Numbered from the stretch's first letter, positions 10,085 through 20,168 are shown. The stretch is 20,281 nt of DNA from Amoebophrya sp. AT5.2 (GCA_005223375.1 RXOD01004574.1:1-20281); one strand, 5' to 3'. Numbers and translations are program-made. Notes: generated by a model not told the origin, from the letters alone.

Positions 10085-11756
10085 GGTTCTTCGGTCGTGC
10101 TGCTACGAACGTACCGCGTCCGAGTGGAGTAGAGGTTGTACGGCGCCGAGACGATGCTCTTAGACTTGGAGTTCTTGTCCTTGGAGATGGAGCTACAGCT
10201 AGTAGGTACCTGCTGTCACGGATGTATCAGCTCGCTGTTGTACTAGTACTTGTACATTAAGGAGCGATGCTCTTCTTCTTCAGAGCGTAGAGTTAGACCT
10301 ACATCAAAAGTCGAGGTCGGCCTCCATCTTCATGGTCGAGGAACGGCTGATCATATCCACGAAACCGAAGATCTTGTCCTTGTGGCTCAAGCTCCGAGCC
10401 GACGAGTCTTTGTCTCTTCCTTTTTATCTTGATTGCCAGCGCCACGCCAGCCCTGCTGCACCGCACCCCCACCTCCCTCGAAAATCGAAACGAACGACAC
10501 GAATTAATGACAGGTCCACGTATGTGTATGTTGGGTTCCTTCGACAGTAGGCTCTTTCACGGTGGTCGCGCTCTACACCCTCTCTCGAAATTCGAACTTG
10601 TCCTTGTTGAGGAATAACATAAAGAACTACGAGCAGGAGCGCCCTGTCCGCGATGTTACTGCACGTCCAGTTGCAGTCGCAAGCGCACGGGCACGAATTC
10701 GATTTCGAAATCGTATCAGATTCATCCAGTAGTGCTACAGCTAGCGCTTCCATTTTTCTTCATCCTGTTCCTCCACGCAGTACAATTATTAACCGCCAGT
10801 GGTGCCGGCGGCGTGCTCAGGCAGCAGCACGAAGATATTGGTTCAGATTGACTCAGTGACGTACTACGTCGTCAGTGATGGAGGTGGCTGGCCAACGTCG
10901 AGCAAGTCAGGACGAGCTCGAGCTTCTTTCTCCTATAACAAAATCTAGTACCATGGATAACGTAGCGCCTCTGATTCTCGACTTCTACCAGCAAACCCAA
11001 ATGCCAAACGACCACTTCAAAGTGTGAAGAAGATTCCCAGCATTATACCACTACCCCCCGCTCCAACTTTGACTTAATATTGAATACTTGATGTTCTGCG
11101 AAGTGAGTGCTGGTTGCGCTTGCGCACGTCACCACTGCATATCTGAGATCTAGGACTAGGTAGAAGCTTGTCGAAGTAATATTTGCTTGCGCACACTTAA
11201 TACGTGCCTGGTTGTCGTTGGCGTTGTTCTTGTCGTTGTGGTACCACTAGACCTCCTAGAGCCCTCAACTCACGGTCTTCACCGGCGCCGGGTGGAGAGA
11301 CGTATCACACGGTATGCATATGATCGAAGCAGGAATTTATATTTTTCAGTATTGATGATCATGATCTCTAGCCCGACTACACCGCTATATAACGCTATAT
11401 GAATATCGAAACAAAGTACAAACTACAAAGAGGAAAAGCCCGAAGTGAGTCACGCTCATGATTGAGGGAGCCAATCAGTAGGAACAAAACGCGAGGAATG
11501 AAAATACAAGTTGAGGGCGAGCGCGAAGATCAGTGAATTATTTATGAATGTAGTTGCAATATCGTATAGTAAATTTCTAAATAAATTAAATAATTTACTA
11601 CTAGTTTCTTGCTCTGCGGCCGGCGCTGGCCGCAACGAAAAGCTCTCGGTCGTCTAAGACTAAGTGCCACACCTCTATAACAGAGTCAGAACTGCAGAAC
11701 TTGTTTGGTTCTTTGTTTTATTTCACGCTACTTTAAACTGTCGTCTACGTCTTCTT
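10085..11756. other. Intergenic region without a supportable gene
   Basis: This lies upstream of the 460-residue gene and downstream of the phosphatidylserine-synthase-like gene. Frames on both strands are short and low-complexity. The stretch 11320-11620 is AT-rich. I see no tRNA, rRNA or other structured RNA that I can name. Confidence 0.4.
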
Positions 11757-14700
11757 TTACTTCCCTTTAGTAGTACCAGCGCCAATGCCTCGCCCACCCG
11801 GGAAAACAGAGGGTGGCGCCGCGGGTCGCTTGCTATTGCTTTTCCCGAGAATCCCAGTGCCCAGGTCTTTCGGGATCGGTACCGGCATGATCATCAAGCA
11901 CGACAGAAGCAGCACTATCAAGGTATGGCGGGGACAGGTGGTAAGTGCTTAAGTGGTAAGTCAAATTTTGGGGAGGCTGGCTCTCCGGGGTGCCCTTTGG
12001 GGGTCCCAAGGAGTAGGAAAGCAGGTCTGCAGCAGCAACGCGCGCGGGCGGTTTCTCGCAGTCGGCAAAATTGCCACTCCTGCGCCCTCCCTGTAGCTGA
12101 CAACCAATCGCCACCCTGGCCGCCCTCTTTTGCCCTGCTTTCTTTAGGTTCTATCACCATTCAGATTCTATTAATTTCTAGGTAGTCGGTTGCTTTGCCC
12201 TAGCACTTCCGCTTCCCTCTAGCTACCACTACCTACCAATGGCTCATCGATCTCCTGTGGACGCCGACCGCCATCTTCCCCCACAATGGGGCATCTCTGA
12301 AACTCGCGCCGGGCGGTTCAGAGCGCCTAAGGCCCACTTACCACCTGGCCCCCTCATACAAGCCGAAACAGGCCGGAGGAATCTGCTGCAATCGCTGGTC
12401 TATCAGCAGAAGAGAAAGAACGATGGGACACGCGAGGTTTGTCGGAATACCTGACCGATCCATGATCGAAGCGATTCAATTTAGTACGCTCGATTGTCAC
12501 ATGTAAAAGTAGGCTAATGGAGATCAATCGAAAGAATGTGAGCAGGGGCCGCCGCAGCTGTAGCTGTTGCTGGGTTCGTCGCGCGAGCTTCGACGTTCTG
12601 GTTCTCAATCTCAATCTATCTGACGAAGCACAAAAAAACGTCGACGCATGCGCATCAAATCCTGTTTCTTTCTTCGAGATGGTAAATCAATATAAGTATG
12701 CCAGCTCCCATTGGATACCAACGAAGAATTCAGGCTTCCCGATCTTGTGCACGACGAGCTCCCGGGCGATTCGCGCGCAGGCGCAAACCGCATACACGTA
12801 CCCAACGAACCAGATCAGGACCGGACTTCCGTCGGTCTTGGCCGCCTGGTGCCGCACGAAGTAGGCCGCTGTGCTCAACCCAAAGCAGCTGAGATCCGCG
12901 AGTTGGTCGAAAGCGGCGCCAAACTTGGAGGATACGCTGGTGTGGTAGAAGTAGCCGTAGATATGTACCAACACCATTGCAATTCTTTCAGGTACTAAGA
13001 CCAACTTTACGTAAAACTTTCTATTTTTTTTACTTTCTATAGACAAAGGCTTGAAAACGGGCAGCCAGTGCGCCACGGGCGTGGTCGTTCAAAAGCTTTA
13101 AACCAGCCCAGACTTCTCTCGTTTCAGCAGCTAGCTACATATGGATTCTCGATTAAGAAAATATCGAAAAGCAAGACCAAAAGCAAAAGGAAGCACTTTT
13201 ACGCTACGAAGAAAGTAGAACCAACATGAATAGATAAAGGATACTTTTTTATGTACCTCAGCGACCTTGCAAGGAAGCCGTCCAAACTGTCAGCGAGCAA
13301 CCCGAGAACCGCCGCAACCAGTGCCCACTCGACGCTGTGTTTGAAGAATCAAAAAATTTTGTTGCCTATGAATTATCACTCTCCTGATGTACATGTATGA
13401 CCGTCAGTATATCAGCAGTGGAGACGAGTTCTTTATCTTCTACCAAGTTCTAATGAATCAATGTCATCTTCATCGTATTTTAGCGTCAGCGAAAACGGAT
13501 TTTAGAATTGAGCATACTAAAGTGCAGAATAGTAGGGCCACGCATTTTCTCGCCTGATCAACCGTTCAAGCCACATGCCAACTGTGGACTGCAACTCGAC
13601 CCCAGCGCGAAAAACGAAACCCGTTTTCCGGCGCGGGCTCCGAAAAAAAACAAACATACGCTCCGACCCGAAGCATTGTTTTGGGTCGGTTGTGAGATGC
13701 CAGCGTGCTGGCAGCCTTCGGATTTGAAAAATGAAACGTATGTTTCGGGCCGAAGCATGTGCTTCGTTCCCGGAGAGCAGCGGCAGGAAAAACGCATTTT
13801 GGCTTCGCGTCTAAATGAACGCGAAGCCAAAGTCTGGTTTTCATGGGTTTTGTTGCTGAGAACGAAGCCTATGCTTCGGCCAGAAGCATACGCTTCGTTC
13901 TCAGGCCGGGAAAGCCTCCAGAACGCGGAAGGGTTTTTGGCTGAGATAGCAGCTGCAGCCCCCGCGCTTGTGGTCGTGGTTATAGCCGCGCCACATGTGG
14001 CGTCGTGGTTGTAGTCACGTCACACGTGGCCACCGGGCTGCTTTGAGCCGGGGACTAAGGGGCGGCGATACGGTTTCGAATGTGATGAACTGCCCCGCCA
14101 AGACGGGCCATGTACAGCCATACGCACTCTACGGTCGAGAGGACTGAACCAAAAAAATAAAAATTTAAAATCTAGAATTTAAAATCTTAGACCTGGCGAA
14201 AAAATTTACAACCACCACCACAGCCAGCCCCACAGCGCAAACCTGTGGGAAAAGCCAAGAGCATCGATACGCTTGCGAGGCCTCAACGCATCACATGCGT
14301 CACATGTGGAACCGTATCACCCGCGCCCAGGCGCCTATCGGATCCGCCGCGTTGAGTGGTTTCACGGCGTCACATGTGAAACCATATCACCAGCGCCCGG
14401 ACGCCTCTAGGATCCGCTGCCCTGAGCCATTTCACGGCGTCACATGTGAAACCGAATCGCCACCGCCCCGACGCCTAAAGTTCGCTGCTTTGAGCCATTT
14501 TTCGGCGTCACATGTGAAACCGTATCACAACCGCCCCAAAGCCTATGTATAGATTCCGCTGCTTTGAGCCATTTCACAGCGTCACATGTGAAACCGTACC
14601 ACCACCGCGCCGACGCCTATAGATTCCGCTGCTTTGAGCCATTTCACGGCGTCACATATGAAACCGCATCACCAACGCCCCGCCGCCTATAAAATCCGGT

Positions 14701-15405
14701 GCTTTGAGCAATTTCATGCTAAGATGAACCATATCGCCGCACCGTATCACGAAACCGCATCACCAGAATCGCAGAAACCGCATCACAGCGCTGGTAAGTG
14801 CCTACGGTGTCCATTGCTTTGAGTGGGGGCGCCACACGAGACCGATAGCCTTCGTCTCGGCGTCGTTCCGCGCGGCATCTCCAGGTACCAGAGCGGACTC
14901 ATCTGCGTGGCCCTTCTATTCTGCACTACGGAGTCTAGAAGGATACGATCTGAAAAAAATAACGTCGAGAATCCCTGTGGTCGTGGACAACGACGTGTGT
15001 AACGGAGCACCTAAGCGGCTGCGGTCCCAACATCAGGAGGCATCCTGACAGTATGACCATGCAGGTGCACAAGTTCGGCAGTTGCGCGCGCCATATAGGT
15101 CCCTGCGGAAACACGGGCTTCTTGTCTGACGCGGTGCTCGAGCAGCTGTCCCCGCTCAACTTGTGAGCTACCTTCATTTCATCTGGAAAGCCAACGTCGT
15201 CTCCTACCGCACCTTCGAGTTCCCGGGGGCTCCTCGCGGCCGAGCCTCCCGCTCTTGACGCGGTCCGCTGCAAGGATTGGGGACTATAACCACCCTCGGG
15301 CATCTGCACGTGGTCACCCGAGGAGTGAGAGAGCGTTGGTTTCAGATTCCCGAGACAAGAGACGGGACGAAGGAGGAACTGTTGTGGTTCGCTCGGCTGC
15401 GGCAA
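11757..15405 (-). CDS. CDP-alcohol phosphatidyltransferase, phosphatidylserine synthase (PssA-type), five exons
   Basis: Likely transfers a phosphatidyl group from CDP-diacylglycerol to serine in a membrane. Model exons: 15405-15011, 13334-13257, 12936-12719, 12450-12359 and 11918-11757; 945 coding bases, 314 residues, all phases consistent. The first three introns are GT-AG. Splicing assembles the full family signature D-G-x2-A-R-x8-G-x3-D-x3-D: Asp150, Gly151, Ala154, Arg155, Gly164, Asp168, Asp172, split across introns 1 and 2. Before it is LPNLCTCMVILSGCLLMLG, like the PssA N-terminal PN..T....G helix. After it come FFVGIPTNLACP, like the PssA FxGxP segment, and a last helix LIVLLLSCLMIMP with a basic tail. 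Intron 1 is about 1.7 kb and full of repeats. Intron 4 coincides with a TIR element and lacks an AG acceptor. Serine specificity is inferred from the FxGxP block; another CDP-alcohol acceptor is possible. The first 100 residues are not conserved-looking. Confidence 0.82.
11923..12359. mobile_element. Introner-like element with 25-bp terminal inverted repeats
   Basis: The left end (11923-11947) begins GTATGGCGGGGACAGG and runs into TGGTAAGTG. The right end (12335-12359), reverse-complemented, matches 22 of 25 positions. The element is flanked by AAG on both sides (11920-11922 and 12360-12362), a possible 3-bp target duplication. It coincides with intron 4 of the phosphatidylserine-synthase-like gene. 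It encodes nothing recognisable at 437 bp, so it would be non-autonomous. The first 90 or so bases resemble the element starting near 20168. Confidence 0.8.
13648..13905. repeat. Cluster of palindromes built on GAAGCATA/TATGCTTC
   Basis: Within intron 1 of the phosphatidylserine-synthase-like gene there are several dyads. CCGACCC (13663-13669) pairs with GGGTCGG (13683-13689). CGAAGCATGTGCTTCG lies at 13751-13766. TTTGGCTTCGCGT (13798-13810) pairs with ACGCGAAGCCAAA (13819-13831). A 22-base arm beginning CTGAGAACGAAGC (13856-13877) pairs with 13883-13904 with one mismatch. The motif CGAAGCAT recurs in three related units. Confidence 0.8.
14300..14720. repeat. 70-bp tandem repeat array, six units
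   Basis: Units start at TCACATGTG-like words at 14300, 14370, 14440, 14508, 14582 and 14652, so periods are 70, 70, 68, 74 and 70. Each unit carries TCACATGTGAAACCGTATCA, a C-rich middle, then GCTGCTTTGAGCCATTTCAC. TTTCAC of one unit and GTGAAA of the next flank a four-base GGCG plus the palindrome TCACATGTGA, so every junction is a dyad. Degenerate pieces continue to about 14830 and also appear near 14010-14060. The array sits in a long intron. Confidence 0.9.
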
Positions 15406-16212
15406 GATAGCGCAGGAGTAGGCTACATGTTACCCCATAGATATGATCATCGATACCAGAAAGGAAGAGACCACGATGTAGATGTTATTGTGACGAAGAT
15501 GTAAAAAAAGTGTAAGAATAACAATGAAATGAAAGCCAAGATCAAGAAGCCGACTTCTAGTTTGTTAGTTTCTCGACGCTACAAATATGTAGATGTAAGA
15601 CTGATCGCTCGCGCTCGGAAAAGAAAATCAATTCTACTACTTGCTTGTTAAAAATAAAATCTCAATCTCTCTCCTTTCTCCATCCCGGACCCCCCCCGGC
15701 TTCGCCCGCCGCATTGCCGCCGCACGCGGCTGCAACACCTCCGCTGGATTTCCCAACGAGAAGGAAGGAGGTGCACCATCCCCAACCTTGAGTCAGAGGG
15801 AGTACTTTTAAATGTTTCATTTTTTCTGCTCCTGCGCACGCGCAGTCATCATGGAAAGTTGTATAATTATGCGTCCCAGGAGCGAATTAAACACGAACTT
15901 TTTTCGCTGCGGCCGCGGCGTCGGTGTCACTCTAAGAACACGCTCGGCAGGGGCAGTACACGATGCATGAAGGCTGCGGCCCCAGTCGGTGAAGACAACC
16001 ACCACTACCACCAAGACCATCGCACCAAATGTATGGAATGCGAATGGATTTCGCTTGTCGTGGGTGATGAGAGATCCGCAGTTACATCAGGAGCGAGTGG
16101 GCGACGTGCACCTCACGTCCTCCTTCTCCCTTATTATTTCTACCGCAAGCGAATAAAGGAGCAAGCTGAAGCTCCTGGTCCTGTGTAAAGTAAATCGATG
16201 CAGCACATCTAT
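15406..16212. other. Intergenic region without a supportable gene
   Basis: This is the probable 5' flank of the phosphatidylserine-synthase-like gene and 3' flank of the next gene. A GC-rich patch with a C run lies at about 15680-15735. No frame shows a recognisable domain. Confidence 0.4.
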
Positions 16213-17801
16213 CTATGGAATCTTCAGTGCCGCACTTTCATTTCTCGACGCAGGTTGGTCGGTCACGCCGCGCAGCGCAGAAAACTCGCGGTTTTTTCTC
16301 TTGTCAAGGTTTAGAAGCGCGATTGCGCACGCTATCATGTGCTCCTTTTCGCGCTCAAATTTCTCCGAGGCTTCCTCCGCCGCCTTTTTGTCCTCCGCTT
16401 TTCGTTCCTTCGAGAGCTTCAGGTCGATCTTCAGTTGATCCAGTTTGCGTATTTTTGCAGTTGTTGTCGCCTCGATCTCGCGCAAAAAGCCGCAGAGAGC
16501 TCCAAAACGTTTCTTCACCACTGCTTGTCCTTGTGGTTGCTGTTGCAGCTCTCGTTGCGCCGACGTGCTGTCCTCCTGCACGGGGTGCAAGGTAATCGGA
16601 TTGTCGCCCGTGAGCCAGTGCGAGCCGTGCCTCAAAACGCGAAAACAGTTCTCCGCCACCGAAAACCGCCACAAAGCCCGCACTTCTGGTGATTTTCCCA
16701 AGATCGCGGCACAGATAGAGCCGAACTCCGGCATCGTCTTTGGCAGAAACGTGCGCCAGACGCGGCACTCGTCGTCCAAAATACGGACGCGGATACCCAG
16801 ACAGGTCGTTGTGGTTTCATCTGGACGATCCGCAGGGGATACAGGCCCTCCTTCTTTCCCTTGTTGGCAGGATGTGGATGCGAGTCGTCCATGATCATGA
16901 TCCTCGACGTCGTGTTCCCTGCGACTTCTATCTTTCACTTTTGCAGGAGCGTCCACCGCCTCCCCAGGAAGTAGCTCCTCCCGACGAAACACTTCGTCAA
17001 AACGGAGGGCTAGTCGCGCGCGCCGGACCTCCTTCCACTCGAGCGCATTCGTCAGCAAACAGTCGGAGACGATGTTCATCTTCCACGACGACCACCAGCA
17101 ATAAACTCGCGCTCGTCAAAGTCGATGAGGCCTGCCGTGTAGGGCTTTTCCATCCAGACGATGACGCAGCGCTGCACTCTCCGTCCTTGGTCCGCTGTAT
17201 CCGCACGAAAAATCCGATCCAATTTGCGCAGCAACGCGAGGCGATTTGCCGTTTCCTGCCACAGCGCGACTAGGCGCTTCAGCGTGCGGACCGCGTTTGG
17301 TTTCCTGAGAAAGTCGGAGTCCTCCGGCGCCTCTGGCCGCAACTCGTCTGCCTCTGGATGCGTCTCAATCTGCTGGACTGCCTGTGCACTTGCCAGATCC
17401 TTCTCCAGTTGCTCCACCAAAACAAGTGCAGACGGCGCACCAGGAGCGACGAGGGCTGTGGCTGTTGAACGAGTGCAAATAGAGTTCGTGCTCAACGAGC
17501 ACGAGGTGAAGGCGCGCAACTCCGCGATTTGCTCCTGTAGGGTGCGCTTCAACTCACTCCATGCGCGGCGGTGGTCGGCGAATGTGCGCGCCTCGTCACG
17601 AGCGTTCTGGATGCGTTGGGAGACGCTCTGGCTTTCGGCTCTTCGCACGTCATCGACGTCGTACGCTTGGGTGGCGGCCGGACACGGGTTCAAGTCCTCC
17701 AGCTTCAGAAACGCCTGACAACTCTGCCGGACCAAGTCATCAGCGATGCGCTCGAAATTTACCCATTTTCGCAAAAACTGCTTATCCTGCGGACTATTCA
17801 T
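16213..17801 (-). CDS. Unrecognised charged, partly coiled-coil protein, two-exon model
   Basis: Two long minus-strand frames abut at about 17080 in different phases. An intron at 17095-17010 (86 bases, GTGGTC...CTAG) joins them in phase: exon 1 17801-17096 and exon 2 17009-16213, giving about 500 residues. A stop lies in frame just upstream of the Met at 17801. Exon 1 is helical and charged, with segments such as NAVRTLKRLVALWQETANRL and MEKPYTAGLIDFDEREFIA. Exon 2 has a compact-looking stretch around IRVRILDDECRVWRTFLP to RHGSHWLTGDNPITLHPV, then a Lys/Glu-rich helix including KERKAEDKKAAEEASEKFE that looks like a coiled coil. I do not recognise a family. The intron is inferred only from phase and splice sites; two genes or a frameshift remain possible. 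Confidence 0.5.
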
Positions 17802-18429
17802 TGCAGCGCGCCAGGCGACGTTGTGTCTTCTTTATTGGAATTGGTGTCGGAAGCTCCAATATCAATCTTGTTCCAGCAGTCGACAACAACATAAAAGAAA
17901 TCAAGTTGTATGACTGTGTCTTCGATCGATATAGCTACGTCGATTCACAATCACTACACGTTCACCTACAAGTTTGCCACTGTCGTTGGTGATGATCATG
18001 AGTGCTGCTGTCTATGTTAATGTTTTTCTTTTTCCCTTTCCTTCGGTGATAGTGAAGAAAGTGATTTCCTATTCCTTCCATAGTAGCACACGACTGTGTC
18101 TACTTCGTCTTCCTTGCTTCGTGCGAGACCGAGACATGAATGACCTACCACGCGCATCATGTGCGAGAATCACGCTCACGTCATGGAGCATGACGCGGGG
18201 CGAACTGTGGACACGGTCGGACCACCAAGCAACGTGATCTCCATCTCTGTCAAGAAGCAGCACGTGCACGATCATAAAACGAGAGGCGTAGTAGATACAA
18301 CTGGATTGAAAAGATTCAGATTGAGATTCGCTTGATGATCGAGATCGCGGTCACTTTCGATCACATTGATACACATTTATTTTTTTACTGAAAATGAATC
18401 TTCAAGCACCAGCACGACGACGAAGGAGG
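17802..18429. other. Intergenic region without a supportable gene
   Basis: I see only short frames in conflicting phases and nothing recognisable. An in-frame stop closes the upstream side of the neighbouring minus-strand gene. Confidence 0.35.
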
Positions 18430-18720
18430 TTATTTAATAAACCAAAACATCAAAAATGCCAATTGTTCTGGTAGCGGCCCATTGATGAATTCCTGCCTCA
18501 GCCTCTGGGTGTACTCACTTCTGGACGAGTGAAGAAACTCAACCGCAGCCCGAAGTGCCGGTGGGTGCACTTTGCATCCAGCAACGAACTTAGTGTTCAT
18601 GCGCTGTGTGTTGAGGGTGGCTCTCCATCGCCGTCGTCCTCCTCGTCTAAATATGGACATAGAAGGATCGATGCAAGCGCAACGCTGATATAAACGATAT
18701 CTCGACCACACGAGAAGCAC
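18430..18720 (-). CDS. Possible small or terminal exon, unrecognised
   Basis: An open frame of 96 codons on the minus strand, whose second half looks protein-like: CKVHPPALRAAVEFLHSSRS and then RQEFINGPLPEQLAFLMFWF. The first half is Arg-rich and may be non-coding. It could be the last exon of a gene whose other exons I cannot place, or chance. No family is recognised. Confidence 0.22.
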   Translation of the reverse strand: MLLVWSRYRLYQRCACIDPSMSIFRRGGRRRWRATLNTQRMNTKFVAGCKVHPPALRAAVEFLHSSRSEYTQRLRQEFINGPLPEQLAFLMFWFIK

Positions 18721-19496
18721 TTGGGCTTCCTCCGTCGATCAATCCTGGTTGAAGGCGAGCGCACGCTCATCAAACATCAATACATTCTTTATCCCGCTGC
18801 ATTCGCATCGGTGTAGCGGTTGCGGTGTGGTCGTGTCGTCGTCGTGGCCCTAGATGATCCTCTTCCTCATGGAACATATCATCGGCATTTTGGTGTGGTC
18901 GTGAATCGTACTACCGTTGGAAATTCAAATTCATCCCAATCGACTAAATCCTCGTCATGATGTAGATGTAGAAAGATAGTAGTACTGCATCAACACATCA
19001 ACCAGCCAGCGACACCGAGGAGTAGTTGCCTCTAATTTTGTCCGGCGCCCTGGCCGCCCTGGCCACCGCAAAGCGATTCTACTCGTCCAACGTGCGGCTG
19101 GAGCAGCCACAACTACGTCGCTTCTGCCTTGCCGCGCAACGTAGGAAGATTTTTCATCGGCACCGCAACTTATTAGTATCACTATGTCGTATTTCCTTCA
19201 TTTCGGGGCTGACTTCGGAAGCTGCCCTGCGAGTGCGAAGAGGAATCGAAAGAGCGGTGACGGTGAGAAAATCAACTGGCTCCGAGGCAGCACCGGCAAG
19301 TAGCAAGTGGCAGTACAGTATGTTGTAGCGCGTGCGCGTGGTCCGTCTTACCATAGCGTACCCCCCGTGGAATTCTCCAGAACGGACTACGTCGGAGCGG
19401 CCGCGAAAGGTGGATGGAGGCTCCTGGGGGCTTCTATGAATGCGCGTGCAGATGCAGAACAACCAAGCAGAAGCACGAGCGGAAGCGGAACAACAG
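18721..19496. other. Non-coding stretch downstream of the PP4-like gene
   Basis: This is the likely 3' untranslated and intergenic sequence of the phosphatase gene. The overlapping short frames on both strands show no domain. I see nothing else in it. Confidence 0.35.
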
Positions 19497-20168
19497 CTAG
19501 AGGAAGTATTCTGGTGCGATTTTTTTCGCTGGCACGCCCCGGCTCTCTGCTGGTGCCGCGTCGAAGGTTTTGAACGTCTGGTTGACCATGTCGTCGAACT
19601 CGAGTATGGATGCGATATTTCCGCACCGGTAGCAGTAATTTGGCGCGGACCACACAGTTACGAGCCCCGTGCGGTTCACGGGCGCTTTCTGGTTCCCGCC
19701 GGCGGAGGTTTGACTCCCATCTTCTGTCGCGCCCCCAGCACCAGCTCCACCGCTGCCGTTCATGTCTCTACTTATTCCCGGTGGATATCCATATCCGCTA
19801 TCATGATCACTAGTATCGTCCGCGACGTCCGTAAACATCCATTTGTAGCCCTCCATCACCAGCTGGTGCGCCCGCGCGATCAGCTGAATGTCGTTCACCT
19901 GGTTGAAGGTTTTCACCACGTCGCCGCCGAAGAGATATCCCGCGCCCCGCGGGCTGAGGCCCCAGCCGTTGCACTCCTCGGGATCGCTCCAGAGCAAATC
20001 GCACATGGCTCCGTCGTGGGGCACCTCGCACTTCCGGTCGATCGCGCGGATCTCGTCCAGATTCGACACCACCGGCGAGAGCCCCCCGTGCACGCAAAAA
20101 ATCTTGTCCTCGATCAGCGCGGAGAGCGCGAGGTAGTCGAAAATTTCGGTGCAGTACCGCCAGACATT
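19497..20168 (-). CDS. PPP4C: PP4-type serine/threonine protein phosphatase catalytic subunit, 3' exon (partial)
   Basis: C-terminal 223 residues of a PPP-family phosphatase. The first codon seen is the Asn of [20 protein letters not shown]. Conserved blocks follow: [11 protein letters not shown] (metal-binding His), [40 protein letters not shown] (metal-binding His) and [15 protein letters not shown]. The end, SRGVPAKK...EYFL, matches PP4 better than PP2A or PP6, and the final YFL is the methylated tail of this group. The metal-binding GDxHG, GDxxDRG and GNHE motifs would be in upstream exons outside the window. An insertion of about 53 residues rich in Gly, Ser and Asp lies between GYKWMF and VTVWS (19661-19831). 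The 5' edge coincides with the end of an introner-like element, so the upstream splice junction is probably at 20168/20169. The family is very secure; the PP4 assignment is good. Confidence 0.9.
   Translation of the reverse strand, partial: NVWRYCTEIFDYLALSALIEDKIFCVHGGLSPVVSNLDEIRAIDRKCEVPHDGAMCDLLWSDPEECNGWGLSPRGAGYLFGGDVVKTFNQVNDIQLIARAHQLVMEGYKWMFTDVADDTSDHDSGYGYPPGISRDMNGSGGAGAGGATEDGSQTSAGGNQKAPVNRTGLVTVWSAPNYCYRCGNIASILEFDDMVNQTFKTFDAAPAESRGVPAKKIAPEYFL

Noticed and set aside
11833..12114. Alternative frame for the last phosphatidylserine-synthase exon using the internal GGTAAGT donor and an AAG acceptor
   Set aside because: It is phase-compatible and open, but gives a hydrophilic tail with no family resemblance, whereas the other frame supplies the expected final membrane helix. 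Kept as the main alternative.
13508..14014. 168-codon plus-strand open frame with repeated RPEA-type words
   Set aside because: The repeated peptide words come from the DNA palindrome cluster, and both strands are open there; it lies in an intron of the minus-strand gene.
14300..14720. Possible CRISPR array (regular palindromic repeats)
   Set aside because: The 70-bp units vary along their whole length, with no constant repeat/unique spacer alternation, and the locus is in a eukaryotic intron.
14783..14800. Isolated GGTAAGTG near 14790 as a third introner end
   Set aside because: The flanking bases lack the rest of the terminal repeat and no inverted partner is seen nearby.
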